From the NCBI GenBank assembly GCA_026018925.1, contig JAKSZU010000018.1:32769807-32833806 (forward strand): a stretch of 64,000 bases of DNA. Direction: 5' to 3'. The notes under the pieces were generated by a model, which saw nothing but the letters and a program-made list of their open reading frames with translations, was not told the origin of the DNA and searched no databases. The position numbers and the translations under genes were made by a program. Origin of the DNA: Tupaia tana. Lineage: Eukaryota; Chordata; Mammalia; Scandentia; Tupaiidae. Of this stretch, positions 10,611 through 22,395 are shown piece after piece. Numbering within the stretch: position 1 is the stretch's first letter; every line of letters starts with the position of its first letter.

Positions 10611-10679
10611 TGTAAAAAAAAATAAGAAAATTAAATAAGAAAAAAAAAATCTTTGTGCTTATACCCATATAAATTCACT

Positions 10680-10930
10680 GGACCAAATCTTCAGACAAAT
10701 TACTAAATTCTCTTTAATAGTAATAACTTCATTAAACTTGGAATTTCAAAGAAATATTAAAGATGAAATAATGCATAGATTACCATAAAATCAATAACAA
10801 ACCCTCCCTTGGCAAAAAATATGATGCTTTATACTAATTAAACAGCAGGTTTTAATCAGCTATTATACCATTCTTACAACATTGAGGACACAGCCAAAAC
10901 ACCTCAAAATAAAAATTACAATATTGTTAG
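10680..10930. other. Single-copy intronic sequence
   Basis: AT-rich sequence between the HAL1-like element and an E SINE. Nothing recognised. Confidence 0.5.
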
Positions 10931-10934
10931 TTAT

Positions 10935-11163
10935 TTTGAGCTTATTTATTTTGAGTTTATTTATTTCTTCCATGAGAGAAAAAGAGAAAGAGACGGTCAC
11001 CCTGAGTAGAGACTTCATGCCATGATCCAACCTCAGCCTCAGCCAGTCTGAATCATAGGTACTAACATGCACACCACACATGTACGTGGAGATCTAGTGA
11101 CAAGAACCTGGGACCTTCTCATCTGGCCTTGGCATTACAAAGCACCACCATGGCTGGCCAATA
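10935..11163 (-). mobile_element. tRNA-derived SINE, subfamily E
   Basis: Reverse element with tail ttatttattttgagtttatt, a gagaaaaagagaaagag body and a tRNA head ending ggccagccatggtggtgctt on the minus strand. Relatives lie at 13022, 24685, 50560 and 60358. Confidence 0.75.
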
Positions 11164-11212
11164 TTCCCAACCAAATTAAGTGAATCTTTGAATTTAAAAA
11201 AATGTTAGATTG

Positions 11213-11389
11213 GCCTTGTTTTTTTTAGACAGATTTTTTGCTATAGGGCACATGTACTCATGGGAGAGACAGAAACAGAAAGCAAGAAATCACCCCCCAG
11301 TGGGGATGGCTATGTGGCAGTCCTTTCTCCACTCTCCTTCTGGGATCTTGAGTACACATGCACATGTGCTTGGGCCCCATGTGAGTCTT
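11213..11389 (-). mobile_element. tRNA-derived SINE, subfamily A, head missing
   Basis: Reverse body and 3' end only. Where its tRNA head should be, a second A copy begins (11390). The pair shares outer flanks ggccttg at about 11213 and 11650, so it may have inserted as a unit. Confidence 0.8.
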
Positions 11390-11649
11390 TTTTTTTTTTT
11401 TTCTGCTATAGGATGCGTGTGCTTGTTGGAGAGACAGAGAGAGAGAGAGAGAGAGTGAGACATCACCCCCCAGGAGGGATGGCCATGCTGCAATGCTGCA
11501 ATCCCTTCTCCTCCATTCTCCTTTTGAGATTTTAGGCACAAAACGCACGTGCCTGGCATGAGTTTGAAGACGCTAGATCTGGGACTTGAACTGCAGTGAA
11601 CCACGCAGGAATCGAGTACCGTAACCATTATACCATCTGCTGGTCCCAG
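11390..11649 (-). mobile_element. tRNA-derived SINE, subfamily A, complete
   Basis: T15 tail, a GA-rich variant of the pyrimidine tract, the ccccccaggaggga block and a full tRNA head ending ctgctggtccc. It is abutted by a headless copy. Confidence 0.88.
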
Positions 11650-11659
11650 GCCTTGGTTA

Positions 11660-12420
11660 TTAAATGCCAATATTATCAATTTTTAATTGTGATCTCTATA
11701 AAAATTAAAGTAACAATATCTTCAGCTGAAGTGAATTTAGACATATAAAAACATATATAAGTATAAAAACAGATCTCTGGTATTAAATATACAAATAACT
11801 CAAGGAGAGTAGAGAATCCTAAGAAATGTTTCTATAAATAATTTGACACTATTACACAATCTTCTCTGCATATCTTATAATGGAAACATTGCTACGGGTG
11901 ATAGAAGAAATAAGCAACTTTGACATTTCTGGATGTAACTTAAGGAGATTATTTCATCATAAAGGATTGGTATAGAATATACTAACCAACAACTCAATAT
12001 CAAAACTCTCCTTGCAACTCTAAAACAGTGCAGAATGACATTTAAAATAATCCATTTACCACCACCCAATACAGGCTGCTTGTACACAAAATGTCAGTGA
12101 CAACACGAGACCATTCCGATTCTTAGGCATGTGATAAGGAATCTTTAATACAGCATCAACTTCATTTCCTTATATGCTCTTGCTGTACCTTGGACTTCGG
12201 TTCCCAGAATGTTTTTTGCAATTTATATGAGCAGCTGTCCAAATGAAACTTTCTCTGTTTGTCACACACAACTGAAATAGTCCCCTCTAAGGATAATGAA
12301 AAGTCTGCAAGGATCATTTGAAGGAAGGTAATTTACTCAAGGTGAATTCTTGATGTTTTTATTAGCTGTCTTTAAAAGGTTTAATGTGCTTAATTCCAAA
12401 CAAAAGTAATTTTAAAAATT
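11660..12420. other. Single-copy intronic sequence
   Basis: No recognisable repeat or coding potential between two SINE blocks. Confidence 0.55.
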
Positions 12421-12436
12421 TAAATAATATCTTTTT

Positions 12437-12703
12437 TTTTTTTTTTTTTTTTTTGGCGAGGCTTTCACTATAGGGCGTGTTTGCTTGCCAGACAGAGAGA
12501 GACATAGAGACAGAAAGCGAGAAATCACCCCCCAGGGGGGATGGTCATGCCACAATCCCTTCTCCTCCATTCTCCTCTCAGGATCTTGGGCACGCATGCA
12601 CATGCGCCCGGTGTGAGTTTTAAGGCACCGGGTCCGGGACACGAACCGCGGTCGACTACATGGGAGTCCAGCGACATAGCCATTACGCTAACTGCTGGTT
12701 CCC
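12437..12703 (-). mobile_element. tRNA-derived SINE, subfamily A, young
   Basis: Full-length reverse copy with a T22 tail, CpG-containing middle and intact head ending ctaactgctggttccc. TSD-like aataatatctttt (12424) and aataataccttttt (12704) flank it. Confidence 0.93.
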
Positions 12704-12731
12704 AATAATACCTTTTTTTAAGAGTTTATTT

Positions 12732-13016
12732 AAGGCCAGCAGGTAGCATGGTGTTTCAAGCACTGGATCCCTCATGGCTGGCTGACTGCATGGTTCATGT
12801 CCTGGACCTGGTGCCTTGAGAAGCATGCTGGAAACAAGTATACGTGTGCCTAAAATCCTGAGAGGAGACTGGAGGAGAATGGACTACGGTGTGGCCATCT
12901 CCTCCTGGGGGGGCAGGGGGAGGTGATTTCTCACTTTCCCCCTCTCTGTATCTATCTGCCTCTCTCTTGCTTGTGCATGTACCGTACAATGAAAATCTAA
13001 AAAAAAAAAAAAAAGT
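12732..13016 (+). mobile_element. tRNA-derived SINE, older copy
   Basis: Head ggccagcaggtagcatggtg, body cctgagaggagactggagga, a G-rich expansion at 12907-12922, terminus ccgtacaatgaaaatct, and an A-tail that runs into a reverse E copy. Confidence 0.8.
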
Positions 13017-13021
13017 AAAAG

Positions 13022-13236
13022 AAAAAGAAAGTTTGTTTATTTCTCTCATGAACAAGACAGAGAGACACAAACAGTACCCAACAAGGGCTTAACACCACAA
13101 TCCACCCCAGCCTTAGCACGGATTCACATTTACACATATGTCCATCATACTCTGGGAGGTCTCCAGATGTGAAGCCAGGACCCTCAAATGTGGGTCAACC
13201 TCACAAAGCATTGCATTTTACTACCATCTGGCCTCT
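13022..13236 (-). mobile_element. tRNA-derived SINE, subfamily E
   Basis: Reverse element: gtttgtttatttctctcatg tail side, ccacaatccaccccagcctt middle, and a head that reads ggccagatggtagtaaaatg on the minus strand. Confidence 0.75.
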
Positions 13237-13255
13237 AAAAATTAAAATAATTCCC

Positions 13256-13279
13256 AATAATAATAATAATAATAATAAT
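13256..13279 (+). repeat. (AAT)n microsatellite
   Basis: Eight AAT/ATA units. Confidence 0.95.
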
Positions 13280-13284
13280 GGTAA

Positions 13285-13480
13285 CAGTGACTTGCATTTA
13301 TATGTTACTTACTCATGTTTAAAGGCAGATTTGTACAAGGTACCTCTTAGGCTCTTCATCAGACCCCTGTAAGATCTGTCATCCATTATGGGTGAGAAAA
13401 AATGAGGAGTGAGCAAGTTTAATTGTTTTGTCTCAGATCTCACAGCAAGCCAGAATCATTTAATATTGGAATTGAAATAA
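13285..13480 (+). mobile_element. Probable MIR, diverged
   Basis: The order (tgacttgcatttatatgtta, aaggtacctcttagg, then tgagaaaaaatgagg and catttaatattgga) fits a MIR-type element, with low certainty about the strand. Confidence 0.4.
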
Positions 13481-14970
13481 TTCTTAGGGTCAAATTAAGA
13501 AGCCCTTAGTTCAGAGATCGAACTGGTGTTCTGTTTGACTAAATAGGGCACACAGATCTACACAGCCTGAGATTTTATGTAAATATGTAAATTTCTGGTT
13601 TTTTTAAAAATGTAGCAATACTAGACTCACATTCTGTAGAGAAGCATTGGGTAGAACTCACCATTGACCCCATTAAATAAGGTATATGCTCTGTATTTTC
13701 CTGCCTGCTATATACATTCATTTTACACTTATTTCCTGTACGATATAATAGAAAGATTCTGAAAGTTCAATGGGTTCTGAAAAATGTTTATGCCCATGTA
13801 CCCATCACCCAACCAAGATATGCATTTTCATTCCTACCCCCAATGTTCCTTTATATCTTTTCCTCATTACCATCCTTCTTTCCTTTTCCCATTTTTTTTT
13901 ATTTATTTCTTTTTTACTGGCCAATCAGCATTAGAATCTGAAATCCCTGACCTAGTCTAAATCCCTTCACATTAGAAACAGTAAAACTGAGCCCTGGGAA
14001 AAAGCAGAGACAGAGCAGAATTCAGATTTCCAACTCACCATCCTCAAAACTAAGCCTTTTCAACCTGCTGCCCTAGGGCTGACCTAAACATAAATGTCAT
14101 CTCATGCAGGCTTTAAAGAGTCATCCAGGGGACAAGCAAAGGGTATGGTGGTTACATTGGTGGACTCCCACATGAATGACCGCGACTCAAGTCCTGGACC
14201 CAGCACCTTGAAACACGCTGGGCACATGTGTGTCCGTGCCCAAAATCCTGAGAGAAGAATGGAGGAGAAGAGGTTGCAGCATGGCCATCCCCCCAGGAGG
14301 TGATTTCTCACGTTCTGTCTCTGTTTCTCCAAGGAGTGCATGTGCCCTATAGCAAAAACCTCTCAAAACAAAAAGAGGCAACCGGGATGGGTGACCAACC
14401 AAGGCTGTTATCTCACTCTAAATAAGTCAGATCAGGAAGTAGCAATTAAGCAACAAGTGGGAATCAGTTTAGACAGACCTTTCTGGGAGTATAACTGTGA
14501 CCTAGATTTGATCAAGTTTACTTGCAGCAGTGGAGGGAGAACTGCTCCACTTCACCAAAGGGAGAGCGTCTGGGGCCAGCCTCCTGCAGAGCAGTCTTGC
14601 CACTGTTAAACTCTGAAATGGCGGGAGCCCAGCAGCAAAAATAACCTCTGCTCTCCATGCCAGGCCACCTGCTTCTCATCCTTGCCTGATGATCTTTCTT
14701 TAGGAGGCTATGTGCCATATGGATCTTGAGCCTTTTCTTTTAAAAATTAGACCTGATGCATTTTTGAACAGAGCTGATTCAGTGTCTTACTTTCTCCATT
14801 AACCACCTTGGTTCATTAAGTTCCCACCTCTGGGTGAGGTATGAGGAAAAGAGAAATAGAGTACATTCCTTTTTCTGTATTTTTACATGGTCATGATATT
14901 TTGAGCCAAGTAAGCAGTTCCATATGGCTTTAAAGTGTCCAGTGGACATTGCTATCTCAACTACTCCATT
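13481..14970. other. Mostly single-copy intronic sequence
   Basis: Apart from the SINE at 14128-14376, nothing recognisable. A short T-rich stretch at 13880-13915 is present. Confidence 0.5.
14128..14376 (+). mobile_element. tRNA-derived SINE, subfamily A
   Basis: Head with gggtatggtggttacattgg, the aaatcctgagagaagaatgg body, a ccccccaggaggtgatttct block and the tgccctatagcaaaaacctc end. A 5' end about 10 bp off consensus suggests slight truncation. Confidence 0.85.
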
Positions 14971-14989
14971 TTAAGAATTTCCCTGTATT

Positions 14990-15263
14990 GGGACCAGCAG
15001 TTGGCATAATGGCTATGTCGCTGGACTCCCACATAGTCAACCACGGTTTGAGTCCCGGACCCGGTGGCTTAAACTCACACCAGGCGTGTGTGCCTGTGTG
15101 CCCAAGATCCCGAGAGGAGAACGGAGGAGAAGGGATTGCGGCGTGGCCATCCTCCCTGGGGGGTGATTTCTTGCTTTCTATCTCTCTGTCTCTCTCTCTG
15201 TTTCTGGTGAGCGCATGAGCCCTATAGCAAAAACTTCTCAAAAAAAACAAAAAAAAAAAAAAA
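14990..15263 (+). mobile_element. tRNA-derived SINE, subfamily A, perfect 17-bp TSD
   Basis: Full-length copy. aagaatttccctgtatt occurs at 14973-14989 and 15264-15280. The head keeps the A-box-like and B-box regions, and the tail is a long A-run. Confidence 0.95.
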
Positions 15264-15588
15264 AAGAATTTCCCTGTATTCCCTGTGTACACTAAAGAGT
15301 AAAATTTCTCCTTCCTTAAAGTTTGTACTTTTTCCCTAGAAAAACTGACTTGGAGGGGCAGATGTACCTGTAACATGCCCAGCCTGTAGAAACCACCTGG
15401 GCTTTTTTTCACCAAGATTTGAATCTATAGCCAATGGAGAAATGTTATAGCTGAAAGTAACTAACGAAATTAATCTGGTTGTTTCCCCTAATTTTTATGA
15501 ATGAAGAAGTTAAGGGCAAAAGAGTTCAACTAGTTAACAAGTACAATTTAGTACGTGTCCTAGATTTCAAAATTCAATGTAACTTTAT

Positions 15589-15615
15589 GTGTGTGTGTGT
15601 GTGTGTGTGTGTGTA
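15589..15615 (+). repeat. (GT)n microsatellite
   Basis: About 13 GT units. Confidence 0.95.
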
Positions 15616-15639
15616 TGACATCATTTTAGTTCCATGTCA

Positions 15640-15720
15640 CCCCTATGAGTTAGAAAAGCTATTCCATTTCTCAGATGAGAAGACTGAATATTACAGAAAT
15701 GAAAACACTTTAGTTTAGAG
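15640..15720 (-). mobile_element. MIR fragment
   Basis: The run cccctatgagttagaaaagc, then ccatttctcagatgagaaga, is the MIR core in reverse orientation. Confidence 0.55.
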
Positions 15721-15758
15721 AGGTGAAATGAGTTATTAAAAAAAGTATTTCATCTCTT

Positions 15759-16017
15759 GGGGCCAGCAGTTAGCGTAATGGTTATGTTGCTGGACTCCCA
15801 CATAGTCAACCACAGTTCGAGTCCCGGACCCGGTGGCTTAAACTCATGCTGGGCACGAGTGCATGAGTACCCAGGATCCCGAGAGGAGAATGGAGGAGGA
15901 GAAGGGATTGCGGCGTGGCCATCCCCCTGGGGGATGATTTCTCGCTTTCTCTCTGTCTCTCTCTGTCTTTCTGGTGAGCACACGTGCCCTATAGCAAAAA
16001 CCTCTCCAAAAAAAAAA
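15759..16017 (+). mobile_element. tRNA-derived SINE, subfamily A, with TSD
   Basis: Full-length. The TSD aagtatttcatctct (15743) against aagtacttcatctct (after 16016) has one mismatch. It sits between two MIR pieces. Confidence 0.93.
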
Positions 16018-16019
16018 GT

Positions 16020-16165
16020 ACTTCATCTCTCTGAGTCTTCGCTTTCTCACCTAAATGGGGATAATAAATATTGCCTACCTCATAGGATAGTTGTGAAGAT
16101 TCAAGAATACATGAAGAATGTTAAAAAGCTTTTTAGCACTAGATAAATATTTGTTATTGTTCTTA
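16020..16165 (+). mobile_element. MIR right half
   Basis: tctctgagtcttcgctttct, then aaatggggataataaatatt and aggatagttgtgaagattca, are diagnostic of MIR/MIRb. Confidence 0.8.
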
Positions 16166-16680
16166 GGCTATTATTAAAGAGCAGAGCCAATAACAGAACT
16201 CCGTTCTCTGTAATACTGGCATGGTGCCCTTTTCATTAGACCATGCTACAGGAAACTCAGATTCTGTATCATCTGTAGTTAGAACATGCACCAAGCAGTG
16301 TGGTGAATGAGGTAGCTTGGGAGACAATGGATAACAACCATCTAAGACATGGAGATTAGCTGTTACCAAAAATATGATATCAGGTAATTATCATCAGAAT
16401 TTGTGACTGCATTTCATAGAACAGTACGGATGGGATTTTTATTAGATGGCTCTGCCAAAAACATATTGGCAGATACAGTCCTGAGCTTGTGGTTCACCAG
16501 ACACACAGTGTCTCTCTTCAGGAGGGGGATCCTGCTCAGGCCCTGGCCCAACTCCAACTTAACGCACAGTTAAAAGTAGCAGCTGCAGTAATGCTGAGAT
16601 AGGGGGTTCCCAGGAGGAAGGCCTTGCCAAGGAAGCTCTTCCCAAATTACTTATCAATAGTTAACAAAGGGAACTTTAAA

Positions 16681-16709
16681 TCACACACATACATACACAC
16701 ACACACACA
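16681..16709 (+). repeat. (CA)n microsatellite
   Basis: CA repeat with CATA interruptions. Confidence 0.9.
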
Positions 16710-16727
16710 GAGCAAGCAAAACCTCAA

Positions 16728-17415
16728 CAAAATGAGCCTTGAAAAATACAGATGCTGTAAGAACAAATACCATTAATCAACAGATTTATGGGAAAAACCT
16801 CAAAACATGCAAACTCAAACATCAATGAAGTTTTATTTTCACCTACCAATTGAGGGGAGAAAAATCTCTAAAATTTAATAATGCTGGCAAGAATATACTG
16901 AAAACTTGCATACTCATACTTTGCTGAATGCAGTGTAAATTGGAGCAGCACTTTTGGAAAGCAATTTGGCATTATGTACTGGAAGCCATAAAAACGTATC
17001 TTTTGACTTTGTAATCTTCCTTTCAGATTCTAAGGAACTAATCCAAAATAAGAAAAAAGGCAGTATGAGCAAACATGTAATTGCAACATTGCTTATAGTG
17101 GTGTCAAATCAAAAGCAACTTAGATGTCCAACAGTGAGGTAATAATTTCGCATATTCTGATACAATTTTTTGATGAAATATCTTGTAACTATTGTATCTT
17201 ATACAGGAAAACTGCTTAAAATGGTAAATGAAAAACTGCAGGCTCCAATGGTTATTGTTTTAATACATGAATATAAAATAATAATAATTTTTAAAAATAC
17301 CATGCATATAAAACACCTATGTACTAAACAAAGACACAAAGAGAAATATCCCAAAATATTAATCATTGTTTGGGCAGTGAGTTTATATTTTTCAAAACAT
17401 ATCCACATAGTCAAG
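16728..17415 (+). mobile_element. Old L1M 3' end
   Basis: This resembles a medium-old L1 ORF2 C-terminus (gcaatttggcattatgtac, aagcaacttagatgtccaac) passing into a 3' UTR with a gggcagtgagtttatatt motif. No intact frame remains. Confidence 0.65.
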
Positions 17416-17716
17416 TTTATTATTTAGAATGTCCCTACTTGGGTAATGTCACTGTGTAATGTATATCACTATATACTAAAAGCCTAGGAAGTATATAGCC
17501 CACAGATATATTTTATCCAGCCTGTACCATTTTAAAACAGTGAATTCTCTGCCAACATTGAAAACTCAAGCTTCACACTCACAGCTTTCACTGAAAAATC
17601 TCAGGATTTGCAATGCTGAGCCCAGATCCCTACAAAGCAACGACTATTTGGAACTGGAAGCAACTATTCCTCGCAGACAGCCTAAGTGCTTCCCTATGAG
17701 GAAACTTCAAAAATCT

Positions 17717-17754
17717 TGTGTGTATGTGTGTGTGTGTGGGGGGGGGGGGGGGGG
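17717..17754 (+). repeat. (TG)n followed by G17 homopolymer
   Basis: TGTG repeat passing into a 17-G run, an unstable and possibly quadruplex-capable tract. Confidence 0.93.
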
Positions 17755-18261
17755 TAGAATTAAATTACTCATTTATTTTGCTGCAAAATTTTTAAAAATC
17801 CATTTGTAGCTTTTTCATAATGTGCATTCTCCATGACCTTTTTGACGACCCCTTGTATTTGTCATGGTTGCCACCACTTTGTTGATTTTTCACCTAAGCA
17901 TGATTCACTCTTTTATGTCACCTGCCCCAGTCCTCATCTATGTGATAGAGAGGGAAAAAAAGATGATGGAGAATTATACCTAATTTGAATTCCCTCTTCA
18001 AGGTGAACCATAGCCTACTCAATTTAAGCTTTAGCTTGGAATGTTAGGTCAAAATATGGTCCAATACACTATTCTCACCAAGCCACAGGCAATTCCGGGG
18101 TCTCTCCTAGAACCAAAAAAAGCACAACTGGATTCCTCTTGACTCTTCCCAGGGTCTCTCGTACCAAGAAAAGGACAAATGGGCCCACCTGGTTTCCTTT
18201 TCCTGGACATACGTGTTTCTAACCAATGGCTGCTGCTGGTATAATCTTCTCATAATAATTT

Positions 18262-18492
18262 TTCTTTTTTAATTAACAGAGGGTATATGAACTCACTAGA
18301 GAGGAAGAAAACACCCCCAATGAGTTGTGGTCATGCTGCAATCCCTTCTCCTTTTCTCCACTCTGCTGGGATTTTGGGCACACCCACACGCACACGTAGC
18401 ATGTTTCCCAAGCCACCGAGCCTGGGACTCAAACCGTGGTAGGTCATGTGGGCTCTGGACCCCATCACCACTGGGCCATGGGGCTAGCCCTC
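18262..18492 (-). mobile_element. tRNA-derived SINE, older copy
   Basis: Reverse copy with aaacacccccaatgag block and head gggctagccccatggcccag on the minus strand, intermediate between subfamilies A and D. Confidence 0.75.
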
Positions 18493-21400
18493 TCACTCTT
18501 TTCTTGAAGCTAGTCTATGGCAAGTCCCTGGTTACCCTCTCCCACCACGCTTAACAGAACTACAGAGGTGAACATACTCTGGGGCAATAGTTCGCAACCA
18601 CATTACCCTACTGATTTTCCACATTACAGACTCCGATTATTTCCTAAGTTTCTGAGACAGATCGAGCGAGTTAAGGAAGATGCTTTCTTTCCCCCTATAT
18701 GTATCCTAGCTGTGGTCTGGCAGAACTCCGGCTCTGCTGTGGGCAGATGTTTGCATTTTCCTTTTCCCAGGGCAGATGGTACAGAAGGAAAAGAGACTGT
18801 GCGATAGCAGTGTGAAGAGGTGGTACTGGAGGATGTAGGAGCTGTCATGTCTACTGCACTAAGACTGGGAACTTACCATAGGTAAATCTTCACAAAAAAG
18901 TTACAAATCACCATGAACATTGTATGTTATATTCATAGGCCCCTACAAAAAGCCATAATTTTGGCAGATGACTAGGAAATATAAATAAATAAATAAATAA
19001 AAACATAAACAAAAAGCAAATACTTTCCTATTCGACACATCTGATTTAGTGCAAACTGAGGGCTGGATATTATTCGAGGACCTTTAGTAAATACTAGGAC
19101 ACGGGGCAGGATGTCCTTACCTGTTTCCTAAGGCTCGGGAAACTGTTCTTCGGGCAAGAGAGAAGATTTATTTCAGATAAAGGACAAATGCTGTCCTTTA
19201 ATTAACAACATCTATCTCTGGGACAAGCACATCAGGTATACAATACAGAAGATTCTTTTAATATAAAGGACAGATGGCAACTTCACTCCTGGGACTTTCA
19301 AGGCTGCCCCAGAAAAACACACAATTTTAAAAGGCTTTGAGAATCCTCTAAGGAGAGCCAGTCAGGAGACAAGAACGCTTCACTGCCCCATTTACAAAGT
19401 AAACCAGAAAGTGTCTCACAACCATTCAGAAATACATGAAGAGTAGCTGGGTAAATCGGAGGAAAATAAAAACTTTTGCCTTGTAGTATAGTTGAGAGCT
19501 TCGTGCAAGTTTCTTTGCCTCTCAGCCCACACGGCACTAGATAAAAAGGAGGTTTAATGTGAAATACTGACAGTGTGGGCTTCAGGATCACATAACAACA
19601 GACCAAAATAAAACTTTCAAACATCTTCCGTATGCTAATATTGAAAGATCCAACCAGGGCGTTTCCCCTCCGCTGAGCGCGAGGTTTGCTTGGTGAAAGA
19701 ATAGGACGGGGTCCCCAGCTCCAGCGGCATGTCTCTCCTTTTATGGTTCTCATTAATCTGACTCCATGCACACACGTGCTGGTACAAGATCCCTACAACA
19801 TGTGTTATACCTGCCTAACTGGGTGCTAACATTATAAACCGCACATCAACACTTCTTGCCCGAGTGTTAATGTCTATTAATGTCCTGCTGGGGTAAAGGC
19901 TCTTCGCTCCCGCCTGGAGCCACAATTCGAGACTGCCTGTTCCACTCTTGGCCTGCTAAGATGGTGTATTTCATTAGCAGAATTGCAGGAGGAGGGGAGG
20001 ATGGTGGTGGTGTAGTTGGTTTTATGTTGCTGAGATTTATCAGACGAGGAGCCAGGAATCTGAAGGAATTTAGGGCCGAGAAATTAACCATGTGGAATTT
20101 GGCTACTGTTACCCCAGATCCTCAGTGAGGCTGTTCTACTGTACTCTGATGTTTTACAACACACAGATCGAGGGAGGAAAGGGGCGTGCCAGTGTCGTGG
20201 TGAGCATCCCTGTCTGTGCACTTTCTATACAGCCTATGATGTTGTGTACATTATACTCAAACCAGATGTACTAAATTCCCAAGTGTACATAGTGTATGTT
20301 TGCATGTGCGACATGTATACATGTATGTCACTGATAGAGCTGAAAAAAGTACATAGGGTGAACTTCTTTACATAACATATGAGAAATACATGTGAACACA
20401 CACATTAATGCACATATATTTCAAAACAAACTAATAATTTCATGAATTTGTGACATTTCCTCAAGCTTTGCTCGATATCACATAAAGTGCATATGTAAGC
20501 CACACAACTCCATTCCTGCAAATAAAAAAAAAAAAGACATACACACAAGCACAACCGTCAAAACCGGATTTGCCCTTCCCTAAATTAATCCAATTATTCA
20601 AATGTCAGTTATATCTGTCACAGCCTGGCTCCTTGGGCTGAACCAAACTGTTAAAAATTAAAACTGTTTTACTTCGTTTAGTCTTTCTGCCTTTTTAGTG
20701 TAAAATCCACAGTCTCGACAAAAAGTTGTGGGATTTGACACCCAGTGCAACACAACCCTATTGCTGTCATCCATGCATAATTCACTTTGGAAATATGCAC
20801 TTGCTTTAAAACATTACTAAAATATACATGTAACATATGCTAATTTTAGTGCGTTGGCTTGTAAGCTCTAGCCACTAGGTTCTATGTAAACTTCGCCAAG
20901 TGCATACACTGTACATAAAGGGATTATAAATGAAAGGAAATATCTCTGTCCCTTGCTCTCTGTCTCTAGCCTTGGCCAAACTGACAGCCCCAAATCCCAG
21001 CACCATCTAACATGCCCTTCCCGTGGAGAAGACAGCCTGTTCTCAGAGTCTTAATTACATCCCAGCTGACTGCCCAGCGTTGCCAAAATCAGGCAACAAA
21101 CGCTGGCCCTTCACTCACAATATGGTCTGCTAAACAGACTCCTGGTCACACAGAAAGAAACTTTCACAATGTGGAAAAATAAAGGGACAAGCAGGAGATC
21201 AAGAGAGAGCACAAATAGTAACCTAGGGGATGGAAGAGAGAGAAACAATTCATTCCCACTGTGCAAAAAAAGAAGGGGGGAAAAAAAAAAAAACTTTCTC
21301 TTCCCAGAATCCTCGGGCACCACAGAGCAGCAGAATTTTAACAAAGCTCTCCTTATTACAATGAAATCAAAGCCTACTCATCCAGCCAAGTACTGCTGCT

Positions 21401-22189
21401 CCTCAAGATGGGACGCTGATATGGAGACTCAGTAGATTAACGATTGTTAAGCAAAACTCACCTACCCCACACAGACCAGACCATTATAATTACAGAAGAA
21501 CAGCATGCAACATTCTACCACTGCAAATGGTATCATATGTTTTCCTGGCTGGCTTTTTGGGAAAGATTTAGCTCATTTGACATGGCAGAAGGTACTAGAG
21601 GCTTACATGCATATCCACCTGTCCCTCATATCTGCATACAAAAAAAGGTTCTTTCTTTTTGTGACTGCATTACACACATTTGATGGAAAAGATGGTCACC
21701 AAACTTTAAAGTTATTCCCATGGTCCGACTCTAAATATAGGCTGATGGCAAATGGAAATTTACTTCAGGGAGCTCTTGGAAGGCATTTGTTCTCTGGAGT
21801 AACAGAAACCATGATGAACAAAAGATCAGGGGAGAGTGCTAATAGAAAAAGATTTGCCCTATGTAGTAAAATGTTGTAGACTGAGAAAACAATAATTTCA
21901 GAAATGAGCCTAAAACAGTAGTTATAAAGGCAGCAGCTTGGAATTTTACTTATTGATTTCAGTATTTGAAATTGTGTTTCTGGGGGTGCCATTTATGAAC
22001 ACAATGGGAACCGTGCCCCCTGGCATTCTGTCATAATTAAGCTGCTGTTCACATGGGTGACTCCATATAGACTACTCCAAGATGAATAGTACCACGGATT
22101 TAGTTATTTTAATGACAGTAAAACATTCTCCTGAACAAGGCCAGGCCAGGCAGTTAAACATAAAAATAACCCTACATGATAAGCACAAT
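18493..22189. other. Repeat-free block, candidate conserved regulatory region
   Basis: About 3.7 kb without any SINE, L1 or MIR I can recognise, flanked by repeat-dense DNA. It holds homeodomain/POU-like words: atgcataatt at 20773 and atgctaat at 20837. Exclusion of insertions fits purifying selection, but conservation cannot be tested here. Confidence 0.5.
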
Positions 22190-22395
22190 TTCACAGTTTG
22201 CAAAGCACTTAAATGTGTACCCCATTAAATTTCAAAATTACAAATGTAAGGTCGGTATTATGATTCTGATTTTATACAAGAAGAAAGTGAAGGTAAAAGA
22301 AGTTAAATGGTTCATCCAAAATAATAGGGATTTTGACTATAAAATTTACTCTTCCACTGCATTAAATAGTTGTTCTAGAAAACATCAGGGAAAGA
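22190..22395 (-). mobile_element. Probable MIR/MIR3
   Basis: tttgcaaagcacttaaatgt, then ctgattttatacaagaagaa and gttaaatggttcatccaaa, follow the reverse MIR order. Confidence 0.5.

Larger units (their letters stand above)
8285..10665 (+). mobile_element. HAL1-like (half-L1) retrotransposon: 5' T/C-rich leader, decayed ORF1, 3' UTR, A-tail
   Basis: The order is a T/C-rich leader (8285-8430), an ORF1 frame starting at 8638, an L1-type G/A-rich polypurine stretch (10238-10290), an AC/TG/TA microsatellite, an AATAAA-bearing 3' end and an A-rich tail (10605-10660). No reverse transcriptase or endonuclease sequence lies between ORF1 and the 3' UTR. This is the defining architecture of HAL1 elements, which derive from L1 but keep only ORF1 and depend on L1 for mobility. 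An L1 with an internal ORF2 deletion is the alternative. I found no convincing target-site duplication. Confidence 0.72.

Noticed and set aside
14957-15415. 152-codon minus-strand open frame
   Set aside because: Most of it is the reverse strand of a young SINE and its A-tail (a phenylalanine run).
15761-15835. Possible functional tRNA gene (good A and B boxes)
   Set aside because: It is the head of a SINE with body, A-tail and target-site duplication. The cloverleaf acceptor stem does not close.
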